From Sedimentisphaerales bacterium (GTDB lineage: Bacteria; Planctomycetota; Phycisphaerae; Sedimentisphaerales; SM23-30): a stretch of 64,000 nt of DNA. Under the pieces are notes generated by a model that did no database searches, was not told the DNA's origin, and saw nothing but the letters and a program-made list of their open reading frames with translations. Positions 1 through 8,008 of this stretch are shown here, piece by piece; within the stretch, counting starts at the first letter, position 1; the number at the start of each line of letters is the position of its first letter. The translations under genes were made by a program, and so were the position numbers. The stretch lies in the NCBI GenBank assembly GCA_028281535.1, contig JANQJS010000039.1, positions 1 through 64,000 of the forward strand, read 5' to 3'.

Positions 1-133
1 CTGATTGTGCCGCTTGGTCAATGTCGACATCTATTTCAATGTTGACGATGATGTCTTGTTTTTTTGTGCGTTCAAAATCTTCGATACCAATGATTGTCCT
101 GAGGCGTAGGTTTTTAATGTAAATGGTTGCCAT
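1..133 (-). CDS. folX: FolX/FolB-like pterin enzyme (partial, N-terminus only)
   Basis: Only the first 44 codons are inside the window; the gene runs off its left edge. The ATG is at 133. The start reads MATIYIKNLRLRTIIGIED, which closely resembles the N-terminus of dihydroneopterin triphosphate 2'-epimerase (FolX) and, less closely, dihydroneopterin aldolase (FolB): both begin with a strand carrying IxIxxLxLxxxIGI. In the family this fold (T-fold) epimerises or cleaves the side chain of dihydroneopterin compounds. The gene lies 29 bases after a pteridine-reductase-type SDR on the same strand, and the pairing of FolX with the reductase FolM supports FolX over FolB. The catalytic residues lie outside the window, so the choice between the two is inference. 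Confidence 0.72.
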   Translation of the reverse strand, partial: MATIYIKNLRLRTIIGIEDFERTKKQDIIVNIEIDVDIDQAAQS

Positions 134-162
134 AAGTTAAAATCCAGAAATATAAAAAGTAG

Positions 163-900
163 TTAGAGGTTTTCTCCTCCGTCGACGTAGAGGATTTGTC
201 CTGTGACAAAATCGTTATCCAAAAGGTAGTGTACAGACTGTGTTATTTGTTCTTTGCTTCCTTGTTTGCTTAGAGGGATGCGATCAATGATTCGCTGAGA
301 ATCATGTTTGCTGGGGTCTGGTGGTGGAAGAATATAGCCTGGTGCAATACCATTAACGCGAATATTTGGGGCCAGATCAATTGCAGCCATTTTTGTCATC
401 TCTGCGAGCATTTTTTTGGTCAACGTATAGATGAAATAGTTAGGTTCATGACTTTGGATTCGTTGGTCCACGATGTTGATGACCTGGCCATGTTGAACTA
501 GCTTGGCAAAATCACGTGTTAGGAAAAACGGTGCTTTGAAATTGATTGCCATGTGTTGTTCAAAAAAATCAATCTCGGTCTCTTTTAGATGAGCGCTGAC
601 AAAAATCGACGCACTGTTAACTAAAAGTTGTAAGTTTGAAAAAGTATTTTTGACATTTTCAATTAAATCAGAGTATTGATCAATTTGGCTGAGATCTGCC
701 TGGAAAAGTTCTGCATGAACGCCAAGGTTGATGATGTCTTTTTGAACGTCAAATGCCTGGTCTTTAGACTGATTGTAGTGAATCGCTACATCATAACCTT
801 TGTTTGCTAAGGAAAGTGCAATGGCTTTTCCAAGGCGAATACCTGCCCCTGTGACTAAGGCAGCAGGGCGATTGGTTGATTCACTATTCTGTTGTGTCAC
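163..900 (-). CDS. folM: Pteridine reductase-type SDR (FolM-like)
   Basis: A 245-aa short-chain dehydrogenase/reductase, expected to reduce dihydropterins (dihydromonapterin or dihydrobiopterin) with NADPH in the cytoplasm. The nucleotide loop at residues 17-24 is TGAGIRLG, fitting the TGxxxRxG form of pteridine reductases rather than the usual TGxxxGxG of SDRs. The active site also fits: Asp145 in INIVDQR takes the place of the classical Ser, followed by Tyr158 and Lys162 in YTLTK. The C-terminus VTGQILYVDGG is standard for SDRs. The start codon is GTG at 900 with an AAGGA motif 7 bases upstream. It sits 15 bases after a zinc-ribbon gene and 29 bases before a FolX-like gene, so the three probably form one operon. 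The substrate is inferred from motifs and context. Confidence 0.8.
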   Translation of the reverse strand: MTQQNSESTNRPAALVTGAGIRLGKAIALSLANKGYDVAIHYNQSKDQAFDVQKDIINLGVHAELFQADLSQIDQYSDLIENVKNTFSNLQLLVNSASIFVSAHLKETEIDFFEQHMAINFKAPFFLTRDFAKLVQHGQVINIVDQRIQSHEPNYFIYTLTKKMLAEMTKMAAIDLAPNIRVNGIAPGYILPPPDPSKHDSQRIIDRIPLSKQGSKEQITQSVHYLLDNDFVTGQILYVDGGENL

Positions 901-915
901 TTAATATCCTTTTAT

Positions 916-1308
916 TTATTTAGACATTGCAAATATCGAATCATCGACAATTTCACCACAATAAATACATGCAGCATGTCGGGCAGATACGGTTCTTTTG
1001 CAGTTCTTGCACTCAACTGATTTACGTTGGTTTTTACCGTCGAGTTCACCGTCACGCATATCAATTTCATATAATTTATTCTCAAGGTCGTCCAGTTTTA
1101 AGCCTGCTTTGTCACGAAGCAATTCCCAGAGTGCTTCATGAATTAAAAAGGAACGATCCAGATATTCTTCCATCATGCGAATCCGGCGTTCCGTACTGGT
1201 TGCTTTGCGACTCGCTTCAGCACTTTTACTCATCGCCATAGAGGATGATATGGATTCTGGTTCCCCTCGTCCTATCGCATAACCAAATATAAGATCTCCG
1301 ATTGACAT
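916..1308 (-). CDS. Small zinc-ribbon protein, function unknown
   Basis: A 130-aa protein not assigned to a named family. Its C-terminus carries a zinc ribbon, CKNCKR followed 11 residues later by CIYCGE, a CxxC...CxxC pair as in rubredoxin-like and double zinc ribbons. The middle (about residues 30-80) is charged and helical, with a run of Ala/Ser/Lys/Glu that could form a coiled coil. No signal peptide or membrane segment is visible. The start is well supported by a perfect AGGAGG seven bases before the ATG. It is the first gene of the putative pterin operon, but nothing in the sequence ties it to pterin chemistry; a structural, regulatory or nucleic-acid-binding role is equally possible. 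Confidence 0.75.
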   Translation of the reverse strand: MSIGDLIFGYAIGRGEPESISSSMAMSKSAEASRKATSTERRIRMMEEYLDRSFLIHEALWELLRDKAGLKLDDLENKLYEIDMRDGELDGKNQRKSVECKNCKRTVSARHAACIYCGEIVDDSIFAMSK

Positions 1309-1425
1309 AATAAGCCTCCTATGATTTGTAACTTATCTAATCGATCTGTATTACTAGAAGATATTTTAGTCGAAAAAAGGAGTGATTTCAAATGAATCCA
1401 ATTGAAAAACTCACCCGGTCTTGGA

Positions 1426-2745
1426 TTATAGAGATGACGTTTCTACAGGGGGTTCTGGGTATTCAATGCGGTAGAGGTGTGTTTTTGTTCTTAGGTATAA
1501 CGCATTTCCGGAAATAGCAGGTGATGCCATACAGCCATCGTCGAGTTGGTTGTAGGTTAACATTTTAAAGTCTTTTTTGGGTTTAATGATTCTGGTACGT
1601 CCTTCGTCGTCGAAAAAATAGATCAGATTATTCACGCAAATGGGTGAAGAGTAAATATGACCTTTTATTCGCTTGCGCCACTTTTGTTCACCCGTGTTTG
1701 CATTCAGGCATGTAGCAATGCCTTTTTCGTTTGCCATAAAAAGTAGGTCGTTAGTAACCAGAACGGAACTCATCTTGGGAACATTTTTTCTATAGGTCCA
1801 CACCACTTTTGTTTGAGTAACATCGCCGCGACCATCAGGTTTAACGGCCATAAGCTGATTGTGGAGATAGCCAGTGGTTAAGTAGACTAATCCATTGGCA
1901 TACACAGGTCGAGGTGCATTGGACCAGCATTTATGACGAACATACCATAATTCTTCACCTGTCATTGGGTCATAAGAATAATTTGCCTTTGCTGCTGCAC
2001 TGATTAATTGATGTTGCCCATTAACTTCGATGATGATGGGAGTACTAAATGCTTTGCGAAAATCGCCATTGGCTTTAGGTTTTCCATTTTCTTCGAGATC
2101 ATTGTAGTAGTCAGATCGTTGTGTGCGCCAAATGGTTTTTCCAGATTTAGAATCTAATGCCACCAGATATTGGTTAAAGTCCATACCATCAAATGACAGT
2201 ATAAGCAAGTTCTTAAATAGGATAGGGGAAGATCCTGGGCCAACATAATGATTGCACTCCAGATCACGTCGCTGCCAGAGTATTTCAAACGTATTTGTAT
2301 CAATGGCTGCTGTGCCATAGCTGCCAAAATGGATATAGACTCGATCTTTTTCAATCACTGGGCTGGGAGATGCATAGCAGTTGATTTTATTTCTTAAATC
2401 ACCAGGGGTTTCATTTTCGAAGAATATTTTATCAAAAAGGATTTTTCCCGTTGTTTGATCCAGGCAGAGAACAGACATTTTTTTGCCATCTTCGGTTGCT
2501 GTGGTTAGCCAGATTTTGTTGTCATAGATTGCTGGAGTTGACCAGCCCATGCCATGAATAGCTGATTTCCATGTCACATGTTTTTCTTCACTCCAGGTGA
2601 CAGGTAGTTTCTTTGATTCGCCGTGGCCATTATGATTTGGACCGCGAAAATCAGGCCAGGGATTAGAGCCGGAGGCGGTGGTCAGCTTGAGGGTCGCTAT
2701 AATTAAGCAAGTAAAATAGGTAATGAAATGGCGTGACAACATCAA
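1426..2745 (-). CDS. Secreted PQQ-like beta-propeller protein
   Basis: A 439-aa protein with a signal peptide (hydrophobic segment at about residues 7-22, ending near TASG) followed by a beta-propeller of PQQ/BamB-type repeats. The repeats are visible as recurrent blades with W and G: WSTPAIYDNKIWLTTA, YASPSPVIEKDRVYIHFG, YSSPICVNNLIYFFDDEG. The mature N-terminus reads NPWPDFRGPNHNGHG, a beginning typical of a large planctomycete paralogue family. Such proteins are periplasmic or exported; some quinoprotein dehydrogenases share the fold, but the residues that bind PQQ and calcium cannot be confirmed here, so enzymatic activity is not claimed. It is divergent from the membrane/TPR fusion at 2923 and separated by 117 bases from the zinc-ribbon gene, so it probably has its own promoter. 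Confidence 0.85.
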   Translation of the reverse strand: MMLSRHFITYFTCLIIATLKLTTASGSNPWPDFRGPNHNGHGESKKLPVTWSEEKHVTWKSAIHGMGWSTPAIYDNKIWLTTATEDGKKMSVLCLDQTTGKILFDKIFFENETPGDLRNKINCYASPSPVIEKDRVYIHFGSYGTAAIDTNTFEILWQRRDLECNHYVGPGSSPILFKNLLILSFDGMDFNQYLVALDSKSGKTIWRTQRSDYYNDLEENGKPKANGDFRKAFSTPIIIEVNGQHQLISAAAKANYSYDPMTGEELWYVRHKCWSNAPRPVYANGLVYLTTGYLHNQLMAVKPDGRGDVTQTKVVWTYRKNVPKMSSVLVTNDLLFMANEKGIATCLNANTGEQKWRKRIKGHIYSSPICVNNLIYFFDDEGRTRIIKPKKDFKMLTYNQLDDGCMASPAISGNALYLRTKTHLYRIEYPEPPVETSSL

Positions 2746-2840
2746 TGCAAAACCTCCAATACATGATTGTTAAGTGAATCTTAATTGTACTTATCGTCTA
2801 TTATAGATTGAAAAGTTTATTCTTACTTTAGGGGTGAATC

Positions 2841-2862
2841 TCGCAACTTTGTTTTGTTGCGA
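2841..2862. promoter_or_regulatory. Inverted repeat in the divergent promoter region
   Basis: TCGCAAC and GTTGCGA form a perfect 7-bp inverted repeat with an 8-base T-rich loop, 60 bases before the ATG of the gene at 2923 and 96 bases before the divergent PQQ gene. It could be an operator or a leader hairpin. No run of T follows the stem, so a terminator is unlikely. Confidence 0.35.
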
Positions 2863-2922
2863 AAGAATCAGAGTTTTTATAAAATAGTGAGATAAAACCC
2901 TATTTACAAAGGATATAAAGAT

Positions 2923-5121
2923 ATGAGTCAGAAAAAAAACCTTTTAGTACCCTATATCACCGTTTTTCTCTCGAGCGGTTTTATTATGACATTGGAACTG
3001 GTGGCAAGTCGCTTGATTGCTCGATTTTTGGGCTCATCATTGTATACCTGGACAGCTGTCATAGGGATTGTGTTAACGGGGATCACGATCGGGAATTATC
3101 TGGGGGGACGGCTTGCTGATAAATATAATCCCAAAAAAACATTAACAATTCTATTTTTTATATCATCGATTACTTCCGTGTTTGTCGTTGTGTTAAATAA
3201 TATGGTAGGAAATTGGGAGTTTCTGGATTATCTGGATTTAATCGTTCGTATTTTTGTACATGTTACGATTATCTTTATTGTACCTTCCACATTTTTAGGA
3301 ATGATTGGGCCTGTCGTTGCAAAAATGGCATTAGACCAAGGCATGGCGACAGGTAAAACGGTTGGTCGAATTTATGCCTGGGGTACCGCGGGTAGTATTT
3401 TTGGAACATTTTTAACCGGGTATTACTTGATTGCGACTTTTGGGACTGTTGAAATTATTTGGAGCTTGTCAGCAATGATGTTAATTATGTCATTGTATTA
3501 TGGCATCAGTTTTAAGTTTAGTTATGTTTGGTTAGTTTTTCTATTAAGTGGTATATTCCTTTCTTCTTCATCTCAGTCTTGGGCAACCAATTTTGCCGTA
3601 TCCTGTTATCTTAAAGCCCCTAAAAAAGATTCTATTATCTATGAAGATGAAACCCCTTACTGCTATGTGTTCGTTGAACAGGAATCAAAAGAACCTGATA
3701 CGCGAAAGTTTCTCCAGGACACCTTGATTCATAGCAAAGTCAATATGGATGACAAAGATAACTTTTTATATTTTTATGGTAGGATTTATAGGTCCGTTAT
3801 GGAGTTTATCAGTGAAGAGAAAGAATCCTTGTCAGCACTATGTATTGGTGGCGGCGGTTATGTCTTTCCTGCATATATGGAGCGTCGATGGCCTGGTAGT
3901 CAGATAGATGTTGCCGAAATAGATCCTGGTGTGACAAAGGCCGCAAAAATGGCCTTTGGATTGTCTGAGGAAAGTTCAATTAATACCATTCAGCGTGATG
4001 CCAGAAATATCGTAGATGATCTTTATCGCGATAAGATGGCAGGTAAACAAGTTCAGCCTTATGACTTTATTTTAGGGGATGCCATTAATTCATTTACAGT
4101 ACCATTTCAATTAACAACACATGAATTTAATGGAAAAGTCAAGGAGTTGCTTGATGATGATGGCGTTTATATGTTTAACATGATCGACGTATTTTTGGTC
4201 GGTGAATTTCTTGGCGCTGTCATACATACCCTCCAGCAAACTTTTGATCATGTCTATGTTTTGATGGATTACAAAATGATTGATTTCTTATGGGATCGAC
4301 AAACATTTGTTGTCGTTTGTTCTAAAAAGCCAATAGATATTTCCGCGATTATTGCAAAGAATTATCGATCTGATCCATGTTGGATTTTATCTCAAGAGCA
4401 ATTAGAGTTTCTTGAACAAAAAGGAAAGCATTTAACGTTAACAGATAATTATGCACCGGTAGATAATTTGTTAAGCAAAGTGTATCGATTACAAAAAATT
4501 AATGAATTGGCAAGTGCCATGTACATCAATGCTGTTAATTTTATGAAAAATAGTGAGTTTGATAGAAGCATTGAATATTATCGTTATATGATGGAAATGA
4601 ATCCAGATACAACGGTGATGGCTCTAAATAATATTGCGACAATATTAGTAAGTCTGGGTGACTATAATAAAGCTGTAAAAACGTTCCAAGATGCCATAGA
4701 GTATAATCGATCATTTGGTTACATTTATGAACAAAGTCGAGTCTATTTAAATCTTGGTGTAACACTTTTAAATTTACAGCGTCAAGCTGAAGCTCGGACT
4801 AATTTTAATGAAGTCATTTTTCAAACAGATAAAATCTTAAAAGATAATTTCTATTCACCAAATACCCATAATCTCAAAGCTCAAGCACTCGTTTATTTAG
4901 GATTATATGATAAGGCTGAAGAGCATTATAAGCGAGGTATGGAGTTGAAACCTGACGATTTTCTTCGCATGTTTGAAACGGTGGATTTATTAAGGCGAGT
5001 TGGTAATAATGATCTAGCGAAGTCATTAGTTCAATATAATATCGATATATTAACACGCGAGGATAATGCGAAGGCTGCAGAGAAATTTGTAATATATCTA
5101 AATAAAATCACTAAAAAATGA
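2923..5121 (+). CDS. Multi-pass membrane/spermidine-synthase-like/TPR fusion protein
   Basis: A 732-aa three-part protein. Residues 1-230 form about seven membrane helices starting with LVPYITVFLSSGFIMTLELV, the membrane module often found in front of bacterial spermidine-synthase-like domains. Residues about 290-480 are a Rossmann methyltransferase-like aminopropyltransferase fold: the nucleoside loop GGGGYVFP begins at 309 and the acidic residue of the second strand is Glu332 (AEIDPG). The polyamine-synthase motif DxTDP is replaced by DAINS: Asp386 is kept, while the second Asp and the Pro are lost. Residues about 540-700 are tetratricopeptide repeats. Known relatives are poorly characterised; polyamine synthesis is doubtful given the changed motif. 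Start: AAAGGA 10 bases upstream of ATG. It ends in the terminator hairpin at 5121. Confidence 0.75.
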   Translation: MSQKKNLLVPYITVFLSSGFIMTLELVASRLIARFLGSSLYTWTAVIGIVLTGITIGNYLGGRLADKYNPKKTLTILFFISSITSVFVVVLNNMVGNWEFLDYLDLIVRIFVHVTIIFIVPSTFLGMIGPVVAKMALDQGMATGKTVGRIYAWGTAGSIFGTFLTGYYLIATFGTVEIIWSLSAMMLIMSLYYGISFKFSYVWLVFLLSGIFLSSSSQSWATNFAVSCYLKAPKKDSIIYEDETPYCYVFVEQESKEPDTRKFLQDTLIHSKVNMDDKDNFLYFYGRIYRSVMEFISEEKESLSALCIGGGGYVFPAYMERRWPGSQIDVAEIDPGVTKAAKMAFGLSEESSINTIQRDARNIVDDLYRDKMAGKQVQPYDFILGDAINSFTVPFQLTTHEFNGKVKELLDDDGVYMFNMIDVFLVGEFLGAVIHTLQQTFDHVYVLMDYKMIDFLWDRQTFVVVCSKKPIDISAIIAKNYRSDPCWILSQEQLEFLEQKGKHLTLTDNYAPVDNLLSKVYRLQKINELASAMYINAVNFMKNSEFDRSIEYYRYMMEMNPDTTVMALNNIATILVSLGDYNKAVKTFQDAIEYNRSFGYIYEQSRVYLNLGVTLLNLQRQAEARTNFNEVIFQTDKILKDNFYSPNTHNLKAQALVYLGLYDKAEEHYKRGMELKPDDFLRMFETVDLLRRVGNNDLAKSLVQYNIDILTREDNAKAAEKFVIYLNKITKK

Positions 5122-5154
5122 AAGCCCTAAATGCATGTGGCATTCAGGGCTTTT
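5121..5154. terminator. Bidirectional terminator hairpin
   Basis: AAAGCCCTAAATGC and GCATTCAGGGCTTT pair with a single mismatch around a 5-base loop, immediately at the stop codon of the upstream gene. TTTT follows on the plus strand; on the minus strand TTTCATTTTTTAG follows. It lies between two convergent genes and probably serves both. Confidence 0.8.
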
Positions 5155-5185
5155 GAGGTTTTGTTTGATTGATGAAATTGGGTGG

Positions 5186-6130
5186 TTAGGCCATCGCAGG
5201 TTCATTATCAAAGACTTTAGAATCTTCAACAAATCGAACCATACCTTCATCAGTGAGTGGGTGGTCAGCAACTTTTTCTAGAATCGGAGCTGGTACCGTT
5301 AAAATATCCGCTCCAGCCAGTAAGCATTCAGACACTTGGGTAAAGTTACGGAAGCTTGCTGCCAGGATTTCTGTGTGAATATCATAGTTGGTAAACATCG
5401 CAGAAATTTCATTGATCAGTCGAGATCCAATATCTTTGCGTTTGCCGCCTGAAGCAACAAATTCTGTATTGAATACGTTTTGGTCACCTTTTTCATTCTT
5501 GTGATCATCAATGTAATATAGAGAGTTGCCAGGAGCTTTTTCTACTTCATCATTCTTATAGGCATAATCTGCCAGGCGACCTAGGAATGGACTGATGTAA
5601 GTTGCACCAGCATTGGCTGCCCAGAATGCCTGTGTAGAATTAAAAATTAATGTACAATTGGTTTTGATATCTCGTTCCCACAAAGCACGAACGACTTTTA
5701 AGCCTGTATACGGATCAAAAGATGGATCAACTGCCTGATAGCCGCCGATGGGGACTTTGACAACGACATTGTCAGCCCAAGAGGCGAGCATTTCAGCTTG
5801 TTCCAGCATTTTATCAAATGTGAGTTCTGTTAATTCCAAACTAACGGGATTTGGATCCAGTAATTTGCAAATGCTTTGCGAAATTTCTTTGACCTGGTCC
5901 CAGTTTTTAGCGCCCGCTTTTTTCATCAGAGAAGGGTTCGTTGTAACACCGTTAATGATCCCTGCTTTATAAAGTGGTTCGATTTCACTGTAGGTTGCGG
6001 TGTCAGCAAAAATCCTTGGGGCTCTGGCAGATGGGTGAGCTAATTTTTTCCCTTTAGCTGTGGTATTTACCTCGGCCATGCGAACTCGTCTATTGTGAGC
6101 TCCAGCTTTGGTTTGTTGTACATCAAACAT
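5186..6130 (-). CDS. tal: Transaldolase family protein
   Basis: A class I aldolase of the transaldolase family, moving a dihydroxyacetone unit between sugar phosphates in the non-oxidative pentose phosphate pathway. Features: IFADTA with Asp43, NGVTTNPS, the Schiff-base Lys125 in VVVKVP, NCTLIFN, and AGATYISPFLGRLADY, all standard for the family. Length is 314 aa. The longest frame starts at 6169, but the ATG at 6130 has AGAGAGG five bases upstream, so I use it. About 30 residues precede the core domain, a short basic extension seen in few relatives. Alternative: a fructose-6-phosphate aldolase-like enzyme, although the length favours transaldolase. It shares the terminator at 5121 with the convergent gene. 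Confidence 0.85.
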   Translation of the reverse strand: MFDVQQTKAGAHNRRVRMAEVNTTAKGKKLAHPSARAPRIFADTATYSEIEPLYKAGIINGVTTNPSLMKKAGAKNWDQVKEISQSICKLLDPNPVSLELTELTFDKMLEQAEMLASWADNVVVKVPIGGYQAVDPSFDPYTGLKVVRALWERDIKTNCTLIFNSTQAFWAANAGATYISPFLGRLADYAYKNDEVEKAPGNSLYYIDDHKNEKGDQNVFNTEFVASGGKRKDIGSRLINEISAMFTNYDIHTEILAASFRNFTQVSECLLAGADILTVPAPILEKVADHPLTDEGMVRFVEDSKVFDNEPAMA

Positions 6131-6487
6131 GTAAACCTCTCTTTCTAAATAACTTATATGTTTTTTCACTAATTTCTATGTCGAAACCATATATCATATG
6201 GCTGAAAAAACTTAGAATCAAGATTAGAATTCCTAAGATTCGATTACTTAATACCATTATCGACCAAGATATCAGCTGGCTGGCCTAAGATATAGGCAAA
6301 TAACTTCTTCTTGGGACGATTCTTGTGGATGGGTTATAATATTTTATAATCTTTTAATATATATATAGTTATGATATAGAATTATTGACGCTCAAGATAA
6401 ATTTAGGCCTAAAAATTGATCTCTTGATAAATAAGGCCGATAATCGACATAGATATGGGTTCTAAGATGTTATAATTACGGGACTTT
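6131..6487. other. Intergenic region between divergent genes
   Basis: About 357 AT-rich bases with no protein-like frame. Holds the ribosome-binding site of the transaldolase gene, a short inverted repeat CCATAT-ATC-ATATGG at 6187-6201, and a possible promoter for the downstream prenyltransferase gene. Confidence 0.5.
6311..6340 (+). promoter_or_regulatory. Possible sigma-70-type promoter for the UbiA-family gene
   Basis: TTGGGA (6311-6316) and TATAAT (6335-6340) with an 18-base spacer, about 148 bases before the ATG at 6488. Found by eye in very AT-rich DNA, so a chance match is possible. Confidence 0.3.
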
Positions 6488-7399
6488 ATGAAAGAAAGTG
6501 ATTCAAAAATTCAGGCATGCTTTTCCATCCTTCGGATGCATCATTGGGTAAAAAATACCTTTGTAATCGCTCCGTTGATATTTTCCATAAGTTATAAAAA
6601 TGCAACGAGTTGTATTAATAGTCTGTTGGCATTTGTAAGTTTTTCGCTTATATCTAGTGCGGTTTATATCATCAACGATATTTTTGATATCGAGGCAGAT
6701 CGCCAGCACCCACTCAAACGCCACCGGCCACTAGCATCTGGAAGGATGTTAGCTAAGGAAGCATTTGTGCTGTGTGTTGTATTGGTTCTTATGAGCTTAC
6801 TGATTGGTTATAAGTTGGGGGGCTGGTTTACGATTTATGTTTTTGGTTACTTTATAATGAATATTCTTTATTCAGTTCGTTTAAAACATATTGCAGTTAT
6901 TGATGTTATGATAATTGCAGCTGGTTTTGAGCTTAGAATTATTGCTGGTAGTGTAGCGATTAGTGTGGTTCCTTCTCATTGGTTATTATTGTGTACTGTG
7001 ATGCTTGCCATGTTCCTCGGATTTACTAAAAGGCGTACGGAGTTAATTCGGATTTCAACGTCTCAGGATCAAGGAAGAAAGGTGCTCAAAGACTATAGTG
7101 CAAAATTTCTTGATCAAGTGATCGCCATGATTACGGCGGTAACTTTGGTCTGTTATTCATTATATGCAGTAGATGCCAAAACAATCTCGCAATTTAATAC
7201 ACAGGGGATGCTCCTGACGGTTCCCTTTGTGATGTATGGTTTATTCAGATATATCTATATTATTTACTATTTAGAAGAACAGGAAGATCCCAGCCAGATT
7301 TTATATAAAGATTGGCCCTTGATTATTAATATTATTTTGTGGCTGATAGTGGTATTTTTTGTTGTCAATTATGGCAGCAGATTTTTAGGTGGATTTTAG
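6488..7399 (+). CDS. UbiA-family prenyltransferase (DPPR synthase-like)
   Basis: A 303-aa integral membrane protein of the UbiA superfamily with about eight hydrophobic helices. The first Asp-rich motif is NDIFDIEADRQHPLKRHRP (NDxxDxxxDxxHPxKxxRP) and the N-terminus has the signature RMHHWVKNTFVIAPLIFS. This combination is most like 5-phosphoribosyl-1-pyrophosphate:decaprenyl-phosphate phosphoribosyltransferase, which attaches phosphoribose to a polyprenyl phosphate, rather than ubiquinone or menaquinone enzymes. The second motif is weaker: KRRTELIR with a later DYSAKFLDQ. In polysaccharide loci such enzymes may create a lipid-linked pentose donor; no arabinose-epimerising partner is visible in this window. 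It stands alone, with a 609-base gap after it. Family assignment is firm, substrate is inference. Confidence 0.82.
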   Translation: MKESDSKIQACFSILRMHHWVKNTFVIAPLIFSISYKNATSCINSLLAFVSFSLISSAVYIINDIFDIEADRQHPLKRHRPLASGRMLAKEAFVLCVVLVLMSLLIGYKLGGWFTIYVFGYFIMNILYSVRLKHIAVIDVMIIAAGFELRIIAGSVAISVVPSHWLLLCTVMLAMFLGFTKRRTELIRISTSQDQGRKVLKDYSAKFLDQVIAMITAVTLVCYSLYAVDAKTISQFNTQGMLLTVPFVMYGLFRYIYIIYYLEEQEDPSQILYKDWPLIINIILWLIVVFFVVNYGSRFLGGF

Positions 7400-8008
7400 A
7401 ATTAATTGATTCTGCTTATTCTTCTTGTGTTAGCTCAAATAATTCTGATAAATTTTTGTTTTTCTTTATTGGATCAAACGCTCTTAACAATTCCCTGTTA
7501 CATAACTTTTGTATTAACAATATGTAAAGTGATTCCTGAAAAGTATTTATCTTTGGTATGACCAAAATAAAAATGGTATTGCGAAACCTCTCTATCGTCC
7601 GATAATATTAAAAAGTGGATCTTGGATAATATTTAATTTGCGAAAACATCGAATTAGCATTATTACATATTAACACCCGCCGAGGGATCAGGGACGATCA
7701 ATAGAGATCTTTTCCCAAGTTTAGGTGATTATGATATTTAGGAGAATTCTTGTATAACCTAGCAACTTGGCCCCCGAATAAACGCGAAAGGAATATCCTT
7801 CCTTGTTTTAAATTATCATAGGAATGACGTCTGATTTTTTAGACTCCATTCCCCGATTAAAACCAATTAATGGTATTTAACGTTCTTTTTATAAGTGATT
7901 TATAACTTCTGTGAATTATCTTATAAAGCTGTTAACTATTTTCGCCGACTCCATGATTGGTATGATTGACTATTTTGATAAGCCTTTATAAAGCCAGGCA
8001 GTGAAATA
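7400..8008. other. Long intergenic region before the beta-helix genes
   Basis: 609 bases with no frame that resembles a protein: the longest plus-strand frames with ATG are under 20 codons or continue the shadow of the previous gene. No T-tailed hairpin follows the UbiA gene. A short palindromic stretch AAGGA-ATA-TCCTT lies near 7789-7801. The size suggests a long 5' leader or control region for the gene at 8009, but I could not match a riboswitch. Confidence 0.5.

Noticed and set aside
1392-1517. Plus-strand frame of 41 codons with a perfect AAGGAG nine bases before ATG
   Set aside because: Two thirds lie antisense to the end of the PQQ gene; the composition is not convincing and the AAGGAG may be chance in AT-rich DNA.
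5186-6169. Longer start of the transaldolase at 6169
   Set aside because: The ATG at 6130 has a strong AGAGAGG five bases upstream, while the earlier one has none; the extra 13 residues are not typical of the family.
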